A stretch of 64,000 bases of DNA from Phylloscopus collybita. Lineage: Eukaryota; Chordata; Aves; Passeriformes; Phylloscopidae. Of the stretch, positions 61,351-64,000 are shown piece by piece; within the stretch, counting starts at the first letter, position 1; every line of letters starts with the position of its first letter. The stretch spans positions 6,682,501 through 6,746,500 of the forward strand of contig JAJNNQ010000023.1 of the NCBI GenBank assembly GCA_027886175.1. The letters are read 5' to 3'. The notes below the pieces were generated by a model that did no database searches, was not told the origin of the DNA, and was given only the letters and a program-made list of their open reading frames with translations. Both the position numbers and the translations under genes were made by a program.

Positions 61351-62939
61351 CTTCGGACCCCCGAGCGGCTGCGGCTCCGTGCCCCCCACTGTCCCCACCC
61401 GCGGGGGCGCGGGGCAGGGGACGCGGTCCCTGAGCTGGGAGCGGAGGGGACAGCGGTGCGGAGCCACCTCGTCCCTCCGCGCCGGCAAACACGACCCTTG
61501 GACGCAGACGGCCTTGAGACGCGCCGGGAACGCCGTGGCCAGCTGGAAAACCGCCTGTCCCCGGAGCCGTGCTGTGCTGTTCCGTGCCGCTCTGAGCCGT
61601 GGGGAGCACTGGGATGAGCCGCGAAGGACAGCAGAGGGGACACGCCAGCCCGGGGCTCCCACCACAGCGGTGCTGGGGGTCCAGGGAGAGCCAGGGGTTG
61701 TTCCCAGCTCCTGCCCCAGGAGTGTCAGGGGACCCTCCTTTACCTTCCGAGGGGGTTCAGCAGCTCCCGGGAGGATAAAGCTCGGGAAAACAGCCGAGTG
61801 TGGAAACTGCTGAGGTTGCAACCCCTTCACTGCACCCCCAAAAATGTCCCCCGTGCAGGGACAAGCCGTGCCCTCCGCCACCACACCCAGTTCTCGGGGT
61901 TCCCTCTTGCCCCCCCAAGGGGGACACGGTGCTCAGGGGGCTCTGTGGTGGCCCAGCCCCAGCTGAGGGGGGGACAGGCACCGTGAGAGCAGCAGCAGCA
62001 GTGGACAAAGGCAGCTGCAGGGCTGGAGGGTGGACGTGCGGGGATCCTCATTAAATTGACTTTAATTGTGCTCGTTTGGCCTCACTTCATTGATCAACCT
62101 CACACAGCAGAGTTATCCCCACGGGGTCGGGGGTGCTGCCCGCAGGGTTTACACACCCACAGCGGGGGTCTGTCTACTGGGGGGCTGCCCAGAGGGAATG
62201 CACCCACAGGAGCAGGTCTGCCCAAGGTGGGGGGTCCGCCCATGGGGAGGGGGTTCTGCCCACAGGGATGCCAACTCATGAGGGGCAGTCTGTCCAGGGA
62301 GGGGGGTTGCTCACAGAAGGGGCCTGCCCAGGTTTGATGCTTACCCACTGGGGATCTGCCCCCCATCCCCAGGGACACAACCCTGGTGCACCACAACCCC
62401 TGGACACAACCCCTTCCCACCCAGCACCAGGGGTTCCCCCAGCCCCTTCCCACTCCCACTCCCCCTCCCGCTGGCATCACTGCGGAAAGGAAGAGCCTGA
62501 GAGCTGCTTTTTGGGAGGTTTTTTTGGTTTTCTTTTTCAGTCAGGAAACTCTTTTCCCTGCACTCCCAGCCCACCGCTGGCTGCACGCGGTGTACCCGCA
62601 CACCGGGATCTGCACCGCGCTCCCGTCTGGCACTAATTCCATGCGCTGGGATAATCCACAACGGCCCTTTCCCGGCCTTTCCCACGCGGACAGGGATCCG
62701 ACAGGAGCAGGATGCAGAGGCCGGGTGTGCGGTGCCATCCCGTGTCCTTCCGCGTCCCCGTGTCCCTCGGCATGTCCCCAAGTATGGCTCCGTGCCGCAG
62801 CCGCACGTCCCGCTGCACCAGCGCCTGTGCCGGGCTGTGCCCCGCCGTGCGGCCGCCTGTCCTTGTCCGTCTGTCCCCGGGCCGTGTCCGTGCGTCCCGG
62901 CGCGCGCAGCTCTGTCCGAGCGCTGCCGGAGGGTCCCCG

Positions 62940-63080
62940 CGGCCCCCGGCCGCTCCCTCCTAACTCCACTGCCGTCCCGCCTAATGAATCGCCCGCCGTA
63001 ATCTAATCGTGGTTACGAGTGATTGGGATTTATTTCAGCGTTTTCAATCAATTACACCCTTTTATTGCAAAAAAAGGAAA
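62940..63080. promoter_or_regulatory. Candidate conserved non-coding element
   Basis: It contains CGCCTAATGAATCGCC, CCGTAATCTAATCGTGG, GTGATTGGGATTTATTTCAG and TTTTCAATCAATTACACCC before an A-rich run. Homeodomain (TAAT, TAATC) and PBX-type TGATTG/CAATCA cores are frequent. Regulatory role is inferred. Confidence 0.4.
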
Positions 63081-63100
63081 AAAAACCAAAACAAACCAAC

Positions 63101-63101
<1 letters not shown>

Positions 63102-63135
<34 letters not shown>
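63102..63135. repeat. Poly(A) run, 34 bases
   Basis: An uninterrupted A run following an A/C-rich lead. No retrocopy or SINE body is visible to its left, where the sequence looks regulatory. Confidence 0.9.
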
Positions 63136-63137
<2 letters not shown>

Positions 63138-63299
63138 AACCCCCATGGTGCTCCAGCGGGGACCCCGGTGGCAGCTGCTGTCAGGCCTTTGCTCCCAGTA
63201 CCTCCCGGTGCTGCTCCTGCTCCTGTTCCCACTGTGTGGTCCCGGGTACGGTACAGGCTCCCCTGGCCCTGCACAGCTGCCCCACATCACACAGCCCCT

Positions 63300-63890
63300 C
63301 AGCTGGCTCTGTTCCCTCCCACGTTGCCCCCTGCCCACACTGCACAGCCCCACACATTGCTCTGCACGCCCCCCGCCACTGCACAGCCCCCCAAAACTGC
63401 ACAACCCCACACATTGCTCTGCACGGCCCCCGCATACAGCACAGCCCCACAATCACTCTGCATGCCCCCCCGCACTGCACAGCCCCCCGACCATGCACAG
63501 ACCCCCAGCATTTCACTGCACGTCCCCCAACACTTACACCTCCACCTCGCAGGGTCCCCAAGCATTCCAAAACCCCCCCACGGTAGCCCCCCAACACTGC
63601 ATGGCTCCTTGACATTGCACAGCCCCCACACATTGCAGCCCCTCATTGCACGGCCCCCCAACACTGCACAGCCCCCCTTCTGCTCTGCATGGCTCCCCGC
63701 ATTGTACCCCTCACGCTGCAGAGCACCCCCACATCACAACTCCCCCAACACCGCGCAGCCCCTTTTGCTCTGCACGACCTCCCCATTATTGTACCCCCTC
63801 ACGCTGCACAGCCCCCCTTACTGCACGCTCCCTTCCATCGCATGCCCCCCAACACTTCACTCCCCGCCTCGCAGGGCCCCCAGCCACTGC
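63300..63890. repeat. C-rich degenerate minisatellite
   Basis: Loose units built from CTGCACAGCCCCCC, CCCCACACATTGCTCTGCAC and AACACTGCA recur over about 590 bases without a strict period. The plus strand is C-rich and the minus strand G-rich, with many runs of four to six G, so G-quadruplex formation is plausible. It is open in several frames for compositional reasons and is not considered coding. Confidence 0.75.
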
Positions 63891-64000
63891 GTGCCCCCCC
63901 GTCCCCGGCAGCCCCGGACCTGCGCCGGGCGCTGCCCGCGGCCCGTTCCCCTCTCGCCGCTCTTTGATCCCGCTCGCTCCGGCCCGGGGCGCTCCGGGGT

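Noticed and set aside
63102..63135. Poly(A) run as the tail of a processed retrocopy or SINE
   Set aside because: The sequence to its left is homeodomain-motif-rich and unlike any mRNA or SINE body I know, and no target duplication is visible.

Overview
This window is nuclear DNA of a bird. CR1 retrotransposon 3' ends (for example 12713-12910 and 18190-18395), GC-rich CpG-island promoters, short introns and vertebrate gene structures all point there. The gene order AATK(-), CEP131(-), TEPSIN(-), NDUFAF8(+), SLC38A10(-) is the order I know from human 17q25.3. I would expect the avian chromosome 18 orthologue, and the CR1 variants look passerine-like, but neither was tested by alignment.

Layout: 1-3.6 kb is the 5' end of AATK (first coding exon, CpG island, start of a long first intron). 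3.6-7.8 kb is intergenic with a second GC-rich block. 7.8-21.1 kb is CEP131 with 25 coding exons (1087 codons). 21.7-25.6 kb is TEPSIN with 13 coding exons (552 codons). 25.9-26.5 kb is NDUFAF8 with 3 exons (70 codons). 26.5-56.5 kb is SLC38A10 with 16 coding exons (1102 codons) and a 3'UTR of about 1.65 kb. 56.7-64 kb has no recognisable protein gene. It holds a CpG-rich, CCAAT-dense unassigned promoter-like segment near 59.5 kb, several AT-rich islands that look like conserved non-coding elements, and a C-rich degenerate repeat.

Exon boundaries were read by hand from GT/AG sites, reading-frame phase and recalled similarity to the human proteins. In every multi-exon gene the phases join without a break, and the predicted lengths are close to the human ones. 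The genes have separate jobs: CEP131 in centriolar satellites and cilia, tepsin as an AP-4 vesicle coat accessory, NDUFAF8 in complex I assembly, and SLC38A10 as an amino-acid transporter. They share a locus, not a pathway. Structural links worth noting are the divergent TEPSIN/NDUFAF8 promoter with six CCAAT boxes and the tail-to-tail NDUFAF8/SLC38A10 poly(A) region.

I found no CRISPR array, operon, plasmid or phage feature, and no clearly undescribed system. The best candidates for something undescribed are the unassigned promoter near 59.5 kb, the cluster of regulatory-looking islands in the SLC38A10 introns (30.4-37.6 kb), a possible 30-nt microexon in CEP131, and a hairpin motif that recurs at 36.05 and 39.49 kb.
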